64,000 bases of DNA from Pseudomonas hydrolytica (lineage in GTDB: Bacteria > Pseudomonadota > Gammaproteobacteria > Pseudomonadales > Pseudomonadaceae). Shown here one piece after another: positions 1 to 9,442 of this stretch. The stretch is from assembly GCF_021495345.1 (NCBI RefSeq), contig NZ_CP099397.1:4402001-4466000 (forward strand). Reading direction: 5' to 3'. Positions within the stretch are counted from its first letter, which is position 1. Every line of letters begins with the position of its first letter. The translations under genes were made by a program, and so were the position numbers. Under the pieces are notes generated by a model. That model did not search any database and was not told where the DNA came from. It saw nothing but the letters and a program-made list of their open reading frames with translations.

Positions 1-3000
1 GCTGCCGATCAACCAGTACCCGAGCATCGCGCCACCCGCCGTTGCCATCCAGGTCAGCTACCCGGGCGCCTCGGCGCAGACGGTGCAGGACACCGTGGTG
101 CAGGTGATCGAACAGCAGCTCAACGGCCTCGATGGCCTGCGCTATGTCAGCTCGTCGAGCAACTCCGACGGCAGCATGGAAATCATCGTGACCTTCGAGC
201 AGGGGGTTAACCCGGATATCGCCCAGGTCCAGGTGCAAAACAAGCTGCAGCTGGCCACTCCGCTGCTGCCGCAGGAAGTGCAGCAACAGGGCATCCGCGT
301 GACCAAGTCGGTGCGCAACTTCCTCATGGTCATCGGCGTGGTGTCGAAAGACGGCAGCATGACCCGTGAGGACCTGTCGGACTACATCGTCTCCAACCTG
401 CAGGACCCGATCTCGCGGACCAAGGGTGTCGGCGACTTCCAGGTGTTCGGCGCGCAGTACGCCATGCGCATCTGGCTCGACCCGGCCAAGCTCAATGCCT
501 TCCAGCTGACGCCGGTGGACGTGCGCAGCGCCATCCAGGCGCAGAACGTGCAGATCTCCTCCGGCCAGTTCGGGGGCCTGCCGGCCGCGCCGGGCAACCA
601 GCTCAACGCCACCATCATCGGCAAGACCCGCCTGCAGAGCCCGGAAGAGTTCCGCAAGATCCTGCTCAAGGTCCAGGCCGACGGTTCCCAGGTGCGCCTG
701 GACGACGTCGCCAAGGTGGAGCTGGGTGGCGAGAACTACGCCATCAACGCGCAGTTCAACGGCCTGCCCGCCTCCGGCCTGGCGATTCGCCTGGCCACCG
801 GCGCCAACGCCCTGGACACCGCCAAGGCGGTGCGCGAAACCATCGCCACCCTGGAGCCGTTCTTCCCGGCGGGTATGGAAGTGGTCTTCCCCTACGACAC
901 CACGCCGGTGATCTCGGCCTCCATCGAAGGGGTGGTGCACACCCTGTTCGAAGCCATCGTGCTGGTGTTCCTGGTGATGTTCCTGTTCCTGCAGAACCTG
1001 CGCGCCACCATCATCCCGACCATGGCGGTGCCGGTGGTGCTGCTCGGCACCTTCGGCGTGCTCGCCGCGTTCGGCTTCTCCATCAATACCCTGACCATGT
1101 TCGCCATGGTCCTGGCCATCGGCCTGCTGGTGGACGACGCCATCGTGGTGGTGGAGAACGTCGAGCGGGTGATGCGCGAGGACGGCCTGTCGCCCAAGGA
1201 AGCGACGCGCAAGTCCATGGGCCAGATCCAGGGCGCGCTGATCGGCATCGCCCTGGTGCTGTCGGCGGTGTTCCTGCCGATGGCCTTCTTCGGCGGCTCC
1301 ACCGGGGTGATCTACCGGCAGTTCTCCATCACCATCGTCTCGGCCATGGCCCTGTCGGTGCTGGTGGCGCTGATCTTCACCCCGGCGCTGTGCGCCACCC
1401 TGCTCAAGCCCATCGACGGCGAGCACCATGAAGCCAAGCGCGGCTTCTTCGGCTGGTTCAACCGCTCCTTCGACCGCACCAGCAATGCCTACCAGCGCGG
1501 TGTGGCCGGCATGCTCAAGCGCAAGGCGCCGTACCTGCTGCTGTACCTGGTGATCGTGGCGATCATGGCATTCATGTTCAGCCGCATCCCCACCGCCTTC
1601 CTCCCCGAGGAAGACCAGGGCGTGCTGTTCGCCCAGGTGCAGACGCCGTCCGGCTCCAGTGCCGAGCGTACCCAGGTGGTGGTCGACGAGATGCGCCAGT
1701 ACCTGCTGGAAGAAGAAGCGAGCACGGTCAAGTCGGTGTTCACCGTCACCGGCTTCAACTTCGCCGGCCGCGGCCAGAGCTCCGGCATGGCCTTCATCAT
1801 GCTCAAGCCCTGGGGCGAACGTCCGGGTGAGGAGAATGGCGTGGCGGCGCTGGCGCAACGTGCGCAGCGACATTTCTTCAGCTTCCGCGATGCCATGGTG
1901 TTCGCCTTCGCTCCGCCGGCGGTGATGGAGATGGGTAACGCCACCGGCTTCAACTTCTTCCTGCAGGACCAGGCCGGCGTCGGCCATCAGGTGATGAACG
2001 AGGCACGCGACAAGTTCCTGCAGCTGGCCGACCAGCATCCGGTGCTCGACAGCGTGCGCGCCAACGGCCTGCGCGACGAGGCGCAGTACCAGCTGCTGAT
2101 CGACGACGAGCGCGCCCGCGCCCTCGGCCTGTCGCTGGCGGACATCAACAGCACCCTGTCGATCGCCTGGGGCGCCAGCTACGTCAACGACTTCATCGAT
2201 CGCGGCCGGGTGAAGAAGGTGTATCTGCAGGGCACGGCGCAATCGCGCATGAGCCCGGAGGACCTGAACAAGTGGTACGTGCGCAACGACCAGGGCCGCA
2301 TGGTGCCGTTCAGCGCCTTCGCCAGCGGCGAGTGGACCTACGGCGCGCCCAAGCTGGCGCGTTACAACGGCGTCTCGGCGGTGGAGATCCTCGGTGCGCC
2401 AGCCCCCGGCTACAGCACCGGTGACGCCATGGCCGCGGTGGAGGAAATCGCCTCGCAGCTGCCGCAGGGCGTCGGCTACTCCTGGACCGGTCTGTCCTAC
2501 GAGGAGCGCCTGGCAGGCTCGCAGACCACTGCACTGTTCGTGATCTCCGCCATCGTGGTGTTCCTCTGCCTGGCAGCGCTGTACGAGAGCTGGTCGATCC
2601 CGTTCTCGGTGATGCTGGTGGTGCCGCTGGGGATCATCGGTGCGCTGCTGTTCACCGAACTGCGCGGGCTGTCCAACGACGTGTTCTTCAAGGTCGGCCT
2701 GCTCACCACCATCGGTCTGTCGGCGCGTAACGCGATCCTCATCGTCGAGTTCGCCAAGGCGCAGTACGAGCAGGGCATGGGCCTGGCCGAAGCCGCCATC
2801 GAGGCCTGCCGCATGCGTCTGCGCCCCATCGTGATGACCTCGCTGGCGTTCATCCTCGGCTGTCTGCCGCTGGCCATCGCCAGTGGTGCCGGAGCCGGCA
2901 GCAAGCACGCCATCGGCACCGGGGTGATCGGCGGCATGCTCAGCGCCCTGGTGCTGGCGATCTTCTGGATTCCGCTGTTCTACGTGGTGGTCTGCTCGCT

Positions 3001-3058
3001 GTTCGAGAAGAAGAGAACCGAGCCGGCCGTTGAAAACGAGAAGGAGGTACTGCAATGA
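1..3058 (+). CDS. mexB: RND multidrug efflux inner-membrane pump, MexB/AcrB type (5' end outside window)
   Basis: This is the inner-membrane proton/drug antiporter of a tripartite efflux pump that moves drugs from periplasm and membrane to an outer-membrane channel. The frame is open from base 2, where it reads [14 protein letters not shown], the usual residues 30-45 of AcrB/MexB; so only about 30 N-terminal residues are missing of roughly 1,045. The proton-relay motif [13 protein letters not shown] lies near 1,120-1,160 and the C-terminal signature [14 protein letters not shown] near 2,900-2,940. The porter-domain stretches match MexB/TtgB more closely than MexD or MexF as I recall them. The stop codon overlaps the start of the outer-membrane gene by 4 nt (ATGA), so the two are co-translated; the membrane-fusion gene should lie just left of the window. 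Confidence 0.93.
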   Translation, partial: LPINQYPSIAPPAVAIQVSYPGASAQTVQDTVVQVIEQQLNGLDGLRYVSSSSNSDGSMEIIVTFEQGVNPDIAQVQVQNKLQLATPLLPQEVQQQGIRVTKSVRNFLMVIGVVSKDGSMTREDLSDYIVSNLQDPISRTKGVGDFQVFGAQYAMRIWLDPAKLNAFQLTPVDVRSAIQAQNVQISSGQFGGLPAAPGNQLNATIIGKTRLQSPEEFRKILLKVQADGSQVRLDDVAKVELGGENYAINAQFNGLPASGLAIRLATGANALDTAKAVRETIATLEPFFPAGMEVVFPYDTTPVISASIEGVVHTLFEAIVLVFLVMFLFLQNLRATIIPTMAVPVVLLGTFGVLAAFGFSINTLTMFAMVLAIGLLVDDAIVVVENVERVMREDGLSPKEATRKSMGQIQGALIGIALVLSAVFLPMAFFGGSTGVIYRQFSITIVSAMALSVLVALIFTPALCATLLKPIDGEHHEAKRGFFGWFNRSFDRTSNAYQRGVAGMLKRKAPYLLLYLVIVAIMAFMFSRIPTAFLPEEDQGVLFAQVQTPSGSSAERTQVVVDEMRQYLLEEEASTVKSVFTVTGFNFAGRGQSSGMAFIMLKPWGERPGEENGVAALAQRAQRHFFSFRDAMVFAFAPPAVMEMGNATGFNFFLQDQAGVGHQVMNEARDKFLQLADQHPVLDSVRANGLRDEAQYQLLIDDERARALGLSLADINSTLSIAWGASYVNDFIDRGRVKKVYLQGTAQSRMSPEDLNKWYVRNDQGRMVPFSAFASGEWTYGAPKLARYNGVSAVEILGAPAPGYSTGDAMAAVEEIASQLPQGVGYSWTGLSYEERLAGSQTTALFVISAIVVFLCLAALYESWSIPFSVMLVVPLGIIGALLFTELRGLSNDVFFKVGLLTTIGLSARNAILIVEFAKAQYEQGMGLAEAAIEACRMRLRPIVMTSLAFILGCLPLAIASGAGAGSKHAIGTGVIGGMLSALVLAIFWIPLFYVVVCSLFEKKRTEPAVENEKEVLQ

Positions 3059-4482
3059 GGCAGTCCCTGTTGTCCCTGGCCGTGGCCGCCGCTCTGCTCA
3101 GCGGCTGCAGCCTGATTCCCGACTATCAGCGCCCGGACGCCCCGGTGGCCGCCGACTGGCCGCAGGGCGAGGCCTACGGCAGCGCCGCCAGCGAAGGCAG
3201 CCGCGCCGCCGCCGACCTGCAATGGCGCGAGTTCTTCCGTGACCCGGCGCTGCAGCAACTGGTGCAGGTGGCACTGGAGAACAACCGTGACCTGCGCGTC
3301 GCCGCACTGAACGTCGAGGCCTACCGCGCGCTGTACCGCATCCAGCGCGCCGACCTGCTGCCCTCGGTTTCCGCCGATGGCGCCGGCACCCGCCAGCGCC
3401 TGCCGGCCGACCTGAGCCAGACCGGCGAAGCCCGCACCGGCGGCCAGTACAGCGCCACGTTGGGCGTCAACGCCTGGGAGCTGGACTTCTTCGGTCGCCT
3501 GCGCAGCCTTAGCGAGCAGGCCCTGCAGCAGTACCTGGCCACCGAACAGGCCGCGCGCAGCACGCAGATCAGCCTGGTGGCCAGCGTCGCCAACGCCTAC
3601 CTGCAGTGGCAGGCCGACCTGGCGCTGCTCGAGCTGACCCAGGACACCCTGAAGACCTTCGAGGAAAGCTACCAGCTGACCCAGCGCAGCTTCGACGTCG
3701 GCGTCGCCGATGCCCTGGCCCTGAGCCAGGCGCGCAGCGCGGTGGATAGCGCGCGAGTGAGCCTGGCGCAGTACCAGCGTCTGGTCGCCCAGGACCGCAA
3801 CGCCCTGACCCAGCTGCTCGGCAGCGGCCTGCCGGCCGACCTGCCGCAGGGCCTGGCGCTGGATGCCGAACTGCTGGAGCAGGTACCGGCCGGCCTGCCC
3901 GCCGACCTGCTGCAGCGTCGCCCCGACCTGCTGCAGGCCGAGTACCAGCTCAAGGCGGCCAACGCCAATATCGGCGCGGCGCGTGCGGCGTTCTTTCCCA
4001 ACATCAGCCTGACCGCCAATGCCGGCACCGCCAGCAGCCAGCTGTCCGGCCTGTTCGACAGCGGCTCGGGCACCTGGCTGTTCCAGCCGCAGATCAGCCT
4101 GCCGATCTTCAACGCCGGCCGCCTGCGCGCCAACCTCGACTATGCCGAGCTGCAGAGCGATATCCAGGTCGCGCAGTACGAGAAAGCCATTCAGGTGGCC
4201 TTCCAGGAGGTCGCCGACCGCCTCGCCGCGCGCACCACCTACCGCCGCCAGCTGGATGCCCAGCGCGCATTGCTGGACACCACCGAGACCTACTACGACC
4301 TGGCCGAGCGCCGCTACCGCACCGGCGTGGACAGCTACCTGACCCTGCTCGACGCCCAGCGCCAGCTGTTCAGCGTACGCCAGCAACTGATCGCCGACCG
4401 CCTGGCCCAGCTCAGCAGCGAAGTGGAGCTGTACAAGGCCCTGGGTGGGGGCTGGAGCGATACGGGGAGCAACGCCCCATAA
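3055..4482 (+). CDS. oprM: Outer-membrane efflux channel lipoprotein, OprM/TolC family
   Basis: This 475-residue protein forms the outer-membrane exit duct for the preceding RND pump. A lipoprotein signal ends with the lipobox LSGC and the acylated cysteine at residue 18. The body carries two outer-membrane-efflux repeats; blocks such as [40 protein letters not shown] and [12 protein letters not shown] match P. aeruginosa OprM closely from memory, so OprM is preferred over OprJ or OprN. An AAGGAGG ribosome binding site sits 6 bases before the ATG, inside the end of mexB. A factor-independent terminator follows about 50 bases after the stop. Confidence 0.93.
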   Translation: MRQSLLSLAVAAALLSGCSLIPDYQRPDAPVAADWPQGEAYGSAASEGSRAAADLQWREFFRDPALQQLVQVALENNRDLRVAALNVEAYRALYRIQRADLLPSVSADGAGTRQRLPADLSQTGEARTGGQYSATLGVNAWELDFFGRLRSLSEQALQQYLATEQAARSTQISLVASVANAYLQWQADLALLELTQDTLKTFEESYQLTQRSFDVGVADALALSQARSAVDSARVSLAQYQRLVAQDRNALTQLLGSGLPADLPQGLALDAELLEQVPAGLPADLLQRRPDLLQAEYQLKAANANIGAARAAFFPNISLTANAGTASSQLSGLFDSGSGTWLFQPQISLPIFNAGRLRANLDYAELQSDIQVAQYEKAIQVAFQEVADRLAARTTYRRQLDAQRALLDTTETYYDLAERRYRTGVDSYLTLLDAQRQLFSVRQQLIADRLAQLSSEVELYKALGGGWSDTGSNAP

Positions 4483-4529
4483 GGTTGACCGCGCGTAACC
4501 CGCTTCAAGGACGACCTTACCCCACGCGC

Positions 4530-4561
4530 CGCCCCCGCAGTCTTTGCGGGGGCGTTTTTTT
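4530..4561 (+). terminator. Rho-independent terminator of the mexB-oprM operon
   Basis: A perfect 10-bp stem (CGCCCCCGCA paired with TGCGGGGGCG) with a 5-base loop is followed by seven T residues. It lies 48 bases after the oprM stop and ends the efflux transcript. Confidence 0.93.
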
Positions 4562-4668
4562 GTACGCGTTCTGACGGAGGCCGCACCGTAGCCCCAACGA
4601 AATCTGGGACCCTGAGGCTTGGCGATAGTTGGATGGCGGCGATTCGGACGCAGCCTGAAGTTCGCTTT

Positions 4669-4797
4669 CGCGAATGAATTCGCTCCTACAGAAACCTGAA
4701 GCCGCCTGTTGTCAGTGGCAGGCACCCGAAGCCTCCAGAGAACGTTGAAGGCGAGCTGGCGCGCAGTGCCCTCTTTGTAGGAGCGAATTCATTCGCG
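4669..4797. repeat. REP-like inverted pair
   Basis: Two perfect 22-base inverted copies of a unit containing TGTAGGAGCGAATTCATTCG lie at 4669-4690 and 4776-4797, 85 bases apart. They sit in a convergent intergenic region, where REP/BIME-type elements of Pseudomonas commonly occur. The pair at 11929-11990 starts with the same TAGGAGC end but has a different core. Confidence 0.75.
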
Positions 4798-4839
4798 ATC
4801 CGCCCGCCCCCGATTTCGCCCTATGCTCCGTGCCGCCAC

Positions 4840-5433
4840 TCAGCCCAACGCAGCCAGCAGCTGCGCGCAATCCTGCGCATGCAGCTCGGTCAGCTCCGGC
4901 CAGGGGTTGTCCGGCAGGTTGACCAGCACGCTGCGCGCGCCCGCAGCCTGGGCGCATTCCAGGTCGAAGCGGTAGTCGCCGACCATCACCAGCTCCTGCG
5001 GCTTGACCGCCCAGCGCTCGGCCAGATGCAGCAGCCCGCCCGGATGCGGCTTGGGCGGCGCCTCGTCGCGGCCAAGGATGTCCGCCCTGGCGAAGCAGTC
5101 ATCCAGGCCGATGGCCTGCAGGGTCAGCAGGGCCAGGGCATGGGCATTGCGGGTGAGGATGCCGAGCTGACAACCGCGCTCGCACAGGGCGCGCACCAGG
5201 TCGATGGCGCCCGGCGCCGGGCGTGAGGCCACCGCCAGTTCGCGCTCGTGCTCCAGCAGCCAGGCATGCTTGGCCGCGGCCTCCTCCGCCGGCAGCGCCG
5301 CCAGGTGATGGAGGATGTCGTCTTCTTCAGGAATGCCCAGCGCCCGCTTGATTGCGGGGAAATCATGCACCGCCAGAGTCAGGGTGCCGTCCATGTCGAA
5401 CACCCAGTGGCGCGCCTCGCGCAGTGTTCTCAC
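4840..5433 (-). CDS. HAD-superfamily hydrolase (phosphoglycolate-phosphatase-like)
   Basis: This is a soluble 197-residue haloacid-dehalogenase-type phosphatase. All four motifs are present: the nucleophile pair D13 and D15 in DMDGT, T94 in GILTRN, K128 in PPKPHP, and the acidic pair in VGDYRFD (D153, D157). A helical cap of about 60 residues follows motif I, so it belongs with the Gph/YrfG/beta-phosphoglucomutase group; the substrate cannot be read from sequence. The start is GTG at 5433, which overlaps the tesB stop as GTGA, making this the last gene of a four-gene leftward operon with the acyltransferase, the SagB-like protein and TesB. Confidence 0.88.
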   Translation of the reverse strand: MRTLREARHWVFDMDGTLTLAVHDFPAIKRALGIPEEDDILHHLAALPAEEAAAKHAWLLEHERELAVASRPAPGAIDLVRALCERGCQLGILTRNAHALALLTLQAIGLDDCFARADILGRDEAPPKPHPGGLLHLAERWAVKPQELVMVGDYRFDLECAQAAGARSVLVNLPDNPWPELTELHAQDCAQLLAALG

Positions 5434-6299
5434 TTCCAGTCCTCACGCACGCGGGTCAGGCCCTCCTGGGCGGCGGAGGCCACCAGTTCGCCCTGGCGGT
5501 TGTAGATGCTGGCACGGGAGAAACCGCGGGCATTGCCGGCCCAGGGGCTGTCCATGGCGTACAGCAGCCAGTCGTCCATGCGCAGGTTGCGGTGGAACCA
5601 CAGCGAGTGGTCGAGGCTGGCCACCTGCATGAACTTCTGGAACACCGACACGCCGTGCGGCTGCATCGAGGTGGTCAGCAGGTTGAAGTCGCTGGCGTAG
5701 GCCAGCAGGTACTTGTGCAACTGCGGGTCGTCCGGCAGCTCGCCGGCGGCGCGGAACCACACGTACTTGACCGGCTCGCAAGGCTGCGGCGCGAAAGGGT
5801 TGATCAGGGTGACCGGGCGGATCTCGATGGGCTTGTCGCTGATCGCACGCTCGCGCATGCGCTCGGGAATCATCGGCGCCACCATGCGCGCCAGCTCGGT
5901 TTCCGATTTCAGGTTCTCGGGGCCGGGCACATCCGGCATCTCGCTCTGGTGGTGGAAGCCTTCCTCGTCGTACTGGAACGAGGCACTGCAGAAGAAGATC
6001 GGCTTGCCCTTCTGCACCGCCACCACGCGGCGGGTGCTGAAGCTGCCGCCATCGCGGGTGCGCTCGACCTGATAGACCACCGGCAGGCTGGCATCGCCCG
6101 GGCGCAGGAAGTAGCCGTGCATGGAGTGCACATGGCGCGCCTCCTCGACCGTCTGGCTGACGGCGGAGATGCACTGGCCAAGCACCTGGCCGCCGAACAG
6201 CTGGCGAAAACCGAGATCCTGGCTGCGGCCACGGAACAGGTTTTCCTCGATCTGCTCCAGGCTGAGCAGCGCCACCAGATCATCGAGAACCTGAGTCAT
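5430..6299 (-). CDS. tesB: Acyl-CoA thioesterase II
   Basis: TesB hydrolyses medium- and long-chain acyl-CoA to free acid and CoA in the cytoplasm. The 289-residue protein has the two hot-dog folds of the family. The catalytic residues fall at the E. coli positions: D204 in YASD, S228 (where E. coli has Thr, a common conservative change) in VASLDHSLWFH, and Q278 in AAQEGL. Its start overlaps the stop of the upstream nitroreductase-like gene by 4 nt, and its stop overlaps the GTG start of the HAD gene, so all are probably translated from one message. Confidence 0.93.
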   Translation of the reverse strand: MTQVLDDLVALLSLEQIEENLFRGRSQDLGFRQLFGGQVLGQCISAVSQTVEEARHVHSMHGYFLRPGDASLPVVYQVERTRDGGSFSTRRVVAVQKGKPIFFCSASFQYDEEGFHHQSEMPDVPGPENLKSETELARMVAPMIPERMRERAISDKPIEIRPVTLINPFAPQPCEPVKYVWFRAAGELPDDPQLHKYLLAYASDFNLLTTSMQPHGVSVFQKFMQVASLDHSLWFHRNLRMDDWLLYAMDSPWAGNARGFSRASIYNRQGELVASAAQEGLTRVREDWK

Positions 6300-7903
6300 G
6301 GGGTGTCATCTCCTTGCACGGGGGGTATACGCAGTTGCGGGTAGGCCGGCAGCGATGTCAGGCGTTCATCCCAAACGGCGCGGCCAAGGGTGAAATGGTA
6401 AAGACTTTGCAGCCCGCTGTCGGCATCGCCGAGCAACTCGCGCAAGGCGTCGTCGAAGTAGCAACCGATGCCCGTACCGGAAAGCCCTGCCGCTTCGGCT
6501 TCCAGATAGAGCAACTGACCGATCTGGCCACACTCCCAGTAGAGCCTGGGATAGCGCCAGGCGCCATTGGCCAGGGCGCGCTCCACCCGCGCCAGCATGG
6601 CCAAGGCCACGCAGCCATCGGCGGCGATGTCCTGGCCGCAACTGAGAAAGCCCGCCAGACCACGGGCGTCGCCTTCGAGCAGACGGTACAGCGGCAGCTC
6701 GTCATCGACCCGCAGCCATTGGTAATCCTCGCGCAGTGGCTGCACCCCGCTGCCTGTGCGATCCAGCCAGTACAGCCCCGGCTCCAGGCCCTGCACGCGA
6801 TGGACGAACAGCAGCAGGTCGATCTCGCTCGGCTCGCCGCTGACGGCGAAGGGCACCGGCGAGTGCTGCGGCAGCAGGCGACGCAGCCAGGCCAGCAGCA
6901 GTGACGCCTGAATGCCGCTGCGGCCATCCATGGCCTGCGCACTGCGTCGGCGATGCAGGATCGGCCGCAGTGGCAGGCCGGGGTTGTCAGCCCCTGCGTT
7001 GGCCGCATCCAGGCTCCAGACGGCGCGAGGACGTGCCGGCGCGCGGCACAGCCCATGCACCCGCTGCAGCTCCGGCCAGTGGCGATACTCGCGCGACAGA
7101 CGATTGGGCGCCCCGACCCGCTCTAGCTGCGCCAACCCGTTAAGCAGGGTTTCGGGCAGCGCGATTTCCATCGCTTGCGCCGGGCCGATCCACAGCAGGC
7201 AGTCGCCGTGTTCGGCCTCGTGAAAGTTGTCTCCATCCAGTCCCAGCAGGCCGTCCAGACGCGCTTCGGCCACGCCATGCAGCATGCGCACCTGCCAGCC
7301 CTGCACGCTGGCGGCGATGGCCAACGCCGCCAGGGCATGCCCCAGGTCGTGCTGGCAGTAACGGTAGGCGCGCTCGCCGTACTTCCAGGCCTCGCGCCAG
7401 GCGATGCTGCTCAGCCCCAGGAGAAAACCACCGGGCGGCAGACTGCTCGCCAGCTGCCGGCCAAGCGGCGCGGGCAACTCACTGCGTATCTCCAGCGCAT
7501 GGGCATCCGGGGAATAGTGGGCCAACACAGCGACCTCATCCACGGCACCTGGCGGCAACAGCAGATAGGCCTCGGTCGGGTGCAGGTTGCCGGATGACGG
7601 ATTGACCCGCAGCGCCCAGCGATTGCCGCCGGCTTCCTTCCAGGCGGAAATGGCCAGGCTGTCGTACAGCAGTTGCGAGACGCTGGCGCGATCCAGCGGC
7701 GCGGGCGGTGTGTGAGGCCCGGCAAATGCCGTGTCGTAGCCCGGCCCTTCTTCCAGCGGGCGGTGGTGCAGCTCGATCAGCCGAGCGCCTTCGTAGCGGC
7801 GAAACGGCGCCGGCTGGGTCGCCCAATCCAGCTGCCCCGGCCCCGGCGCGAAGCGTTCCGGCGCATGCTTGCTGAGCTGGTGATAGGCGAGCACATCCTT
7901 CAT
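6296..7903 (-). CDS. SagB-type/tandem nitroreductase-domain protein, no peptide-synthesis partners nearby
   Basis: This 535-residue protein contains two FMN-nitroreductase-like halves. In the first, RVNPSSGNLHPTEAYLL (about residues 95-110) and the helix after WKYGERAYRYCQHDLGH are typical of the SagB/ThcOx dehydrogenase group. The second half repeats the pattern with RRRSAQAMDG (about 310) and YWECGQIGQLLYLEAEAAGL followed by GTGIGCYFDD (about 460-485). SagB relatives oxidise azolines in peptide natural products, but no YcaO cyclodehydratase or precursor peptide is visible here, so the substrate is unknown. The start at 7903 is preferred over a GTG 15 bases upstream because GGGAGG precedes it and it forms an ATGA overlap with the acyltransferase stop. 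Confidence 0.8.
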   Translation of the reverse strand: MKDVLAYHQLSKHAPERFAPGPGQLDWATQPAPFRRYEGARLIELHHRPLEEGPGYDTAFAGPHTPPAPLDRASVSQLLYDSLAISAWKEAGGNRWALRVNPSSGNLHPTEAYLLLPPGAVDEVAVLAHYSPDAHALEIRSELPAPLGRQLASSLPPGGFLLGLSSIAWREAWKYGERAYRYCQHDLGHALAALAIAASVQGWQVRMLHGVAEARLDGLLGLDGDNFHEAEHGDCLLWIGPAQAMEIALPETLLNGLAQLERVGAPNRLSREYRHWPELQRVHGLCRAPARPRAVWSLDAANAGADNPGLPLRPILHRRRSAQAMDGRSGIQASLLLAWLRRLLPQHSPVPFAVSGEPSEIDLLLFVHRVQGLEPGLYWLDRTGSGVQPLREDYQWLRVDDELPLYRLLEGDARGLAGFLSCGQDIAADGCVALAMLARVERALANGAWRYPRLYWECGQIGQLLYLEAEAAGLSGTGIGCYFDDALRELLGDADSGLQSLYHFTLGRAVWDERLTSLPAYPQLRIPPVQGDDTP

Positions 7904-8460
7904 CGTCCGGCCTCCCACTGTTCGCAGCGGATGCGATGAAGCACATGCAGTTGCAGCGGATGACCGTCCGGTAAACGCGGGTGGAGAAAATCGCCGGCCG
8001 GGTCACGCTGCATGCCGATGCTGCGCATCACCGCCTGCGACGGCAGATTGGCCGGCACGGTAAAGCTCACCACTTCGTCCAGCCCAAGCTGCTCGAAGGC
8101 CACCGCCAGCGCGGCGCGCGCTGCCTCGCCGGCATAGCCCTGGCGCCAGTGCGCCCGCGCCAGACGCCAGCCGATTTCCACGGCCGGCACGAAAGGCGCC
8201 TCGAAGCCGACCTGCGCCAGGCCGGTGAAACCGATCAGCTCGCCGCTGTCGCGCCGCTGCAGTGCCCAGAAGGTGAAACCATGTTGCTCATGATGCGCAC
8301 GCAAGCGCGCCAGCAGGCGCGCACTCTGTTCGGCGTCCAGCGGCGCGGGGAAATGGCGCATCACCTCGGCATCGGCATTCAGCGCGGCCAGCGCCGGCAG
8401 ATCACTGTCGCGCCAGGCGCGCAGCAGCAGCCGCTCGGTGGAGGTTTCGATCAGGGGCAT
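7900..8460 (-). CDS. GNAT N-acetyltransferase, RimJ/RimL type
   Basis: This 186-residue protein has the Acetyltransf_3 layout: TERLLLRAWRDSDLPAL at the N-terminus, the central strand GELIGFTGL, the acetyl-CoA loop around WRQGYAGEAARAAL, and PANLPSQAVMRSIGM near the end. Members acetylate protein N-termini, amino groups of small molecules or aminoglycosides; the acceptor is not predictable here. It is the first gene of the leftward operon and is divergent from the deacetylase gene across a 58-base gap that must carry both promoters. Confidence 0.87.
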   Translation of the reverse strand: MPLIETSTERLLLRAWRDSDLPALAALNADAEVMRHFPAPLDAEQSARLLARLRAHHEQHGFTFWALQRRDSGELIGFTGLAQVGFEAPFVPAVEIGWRLARAHWRQGYAGEAARAALAVAFEQLGLDEVVSFTVPANLPSQAVMRSIGMQRDPAGDFLHPRLPDGHPLQLHVLHRIRCEQWEAGR

Positions 8461-8518
8461 GGCAGTTGTCTCGATTGGCTGCGACCATAAGCCGTCAATT
8501 CGCTTGAGTCGTCATTGT

Positions 8519-9439
8519 ATGCCGCTACCGCTGGTCTACCACGAGGATTACAGCCCGCCCTTCCCGGCCGGGCATCGCTTCCCCATGGAGAAATTCCGTC
8601 TGCTGCGCGATCACCTGGTCGATAGCGGCCTGACCAGCGATGCCGAACTGCAACGGCCGGAGCTGTGCCCGGCGGAGATTCTCGCCCTGGTTCACTGCCC
8701 GGACTACATCGCCCGCTACATGGCCGGCGAGCTGTCATACGAGGACCAGCGCCGCCTCGGCCTGCCCTGGAGCGAAGCGCTGGCGCGGCGCACGGTGCGT
8801 GCCGTGGGCGGCTCGCTGCTGACTGCCGAACTGGCCCTGCAACATGGCCTGGCCTGCCACCTGGCCGGCGGCACGCACCATGCGCACTACGACTTTCCCT
8901 CCGGCTTCTGCATCTTCAACGACCTGGCGGTGATCGCCCGCTACCTGCTGGAGGCCGGCCGCGTGCATCGCGTGCTGATCTTCGACTGCGACGTGCACCA
9001 GGGCGACGGCACCGCGCGGCTGCTGGAAGACGAGCCGGATGCGATCACCGTGTCACTGCATTGCGAACAGAACTTCCCGGCGCGCAAGGCGCAGAGCGAT
9101 TGGGACATTCCCCTGCCGCGCGGCATGGGCGACGCCGATTATTTGAAGGTGGTGGATGACACGCTGAACTACCTGCTGCCGATCTACCAGCCGGACCTGG
9201 TGCTCTACGACGCCGGCGTCGACGTGCACAAGGACGACGCCCTGGGCTACCTGCAACTCACCGACGCCGGCCTGGCCGCCCGCGACGAAGCCGTGCTGCA
9301 TCACTGCCTGGGCCGCGACATTCCCGTACTCGGAGTGATCGGCGGCGGTTACTCGAAGGATCACGCCGCCCTCGCCCGCCGCCACGGCATCCTGCATCAC
9401 AGCGCCGCAAGGGTGTGGGCGGCGCGAGGGTTGCGCTGA
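8519..9439 (+). CDS. Histone-deacetylase-superfamily (acetoin utilisation/AcuC-like) hydrolase
   Basis: This 306-residue zinc amidohydrolase belongs to the arginase/deacetylase fold. Visible active-site elements are GGTHHAHYDFPSGFC (paired histidines H120/H121), the metal motif FDCDVHQGDG (D158 and H160) and DVHKDDALG (probable third ligand D240), and the transition-state region GVIGGGYSKD near the end. Bacterial members remove acetyl or similar groups from polyamines or lysines; the substrate is not clear. The ATG at 8519 starts directly at the family N-terminus; an upstream in-frame start at 8438 would run through the divergent promoter and is not accepted. Confidence 0.88.
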   Translation: MPLPLVYHEDYSPPFPAGHRFPMEKFRLLRDHLVDSGLTSDAELQRPELCPAEILALVHCPDYIARYMAGELSYEDQRRLGLPWSEALARRTVRAVGGSLLTAELALQHGLACHLAGGTHHAHYDFPSGFCIFNDLAVIARYLLEAGRVHRVLIFDCDVHQGDGTARLLEDEPDAITVSLHCEQNFPARKAQSDWDIPLPRGMGDADYLKVVDDTLNYLLPIYQPDLVLYDAGVDVHKDDALGYLQLTDAGLAARDEAVLHHCLGRDIPVLGVIGGGYSKDHAALARRHGILHHSAARVWAARGLR

Positions 9440-9442
9440 GGA

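Larger units (their letters stand above)
4483..4839. other. Intergenic region between oprM and the HAD gene
   Basis: This 357-base stretch holds the oprM terminator and one REP-like inverted pair, both listed separately. I see no credible gene in it. The genes on both sides point towards it, so no promoter is required. Confidence 0.7.

Noticed and set aside
2980..4725. A 581-codon open frame antisense to oprM.
   Set aside because: It runs through the oprM terminator and has no start signal; the low-complexity sequence is typical of antisense frames in high-GC genes.
8438..8518. N-terminal extension of the deacetylase.
   Set aside because: It would overlap the divergent acyltransferase gene start and adds 27 unconserved residues.
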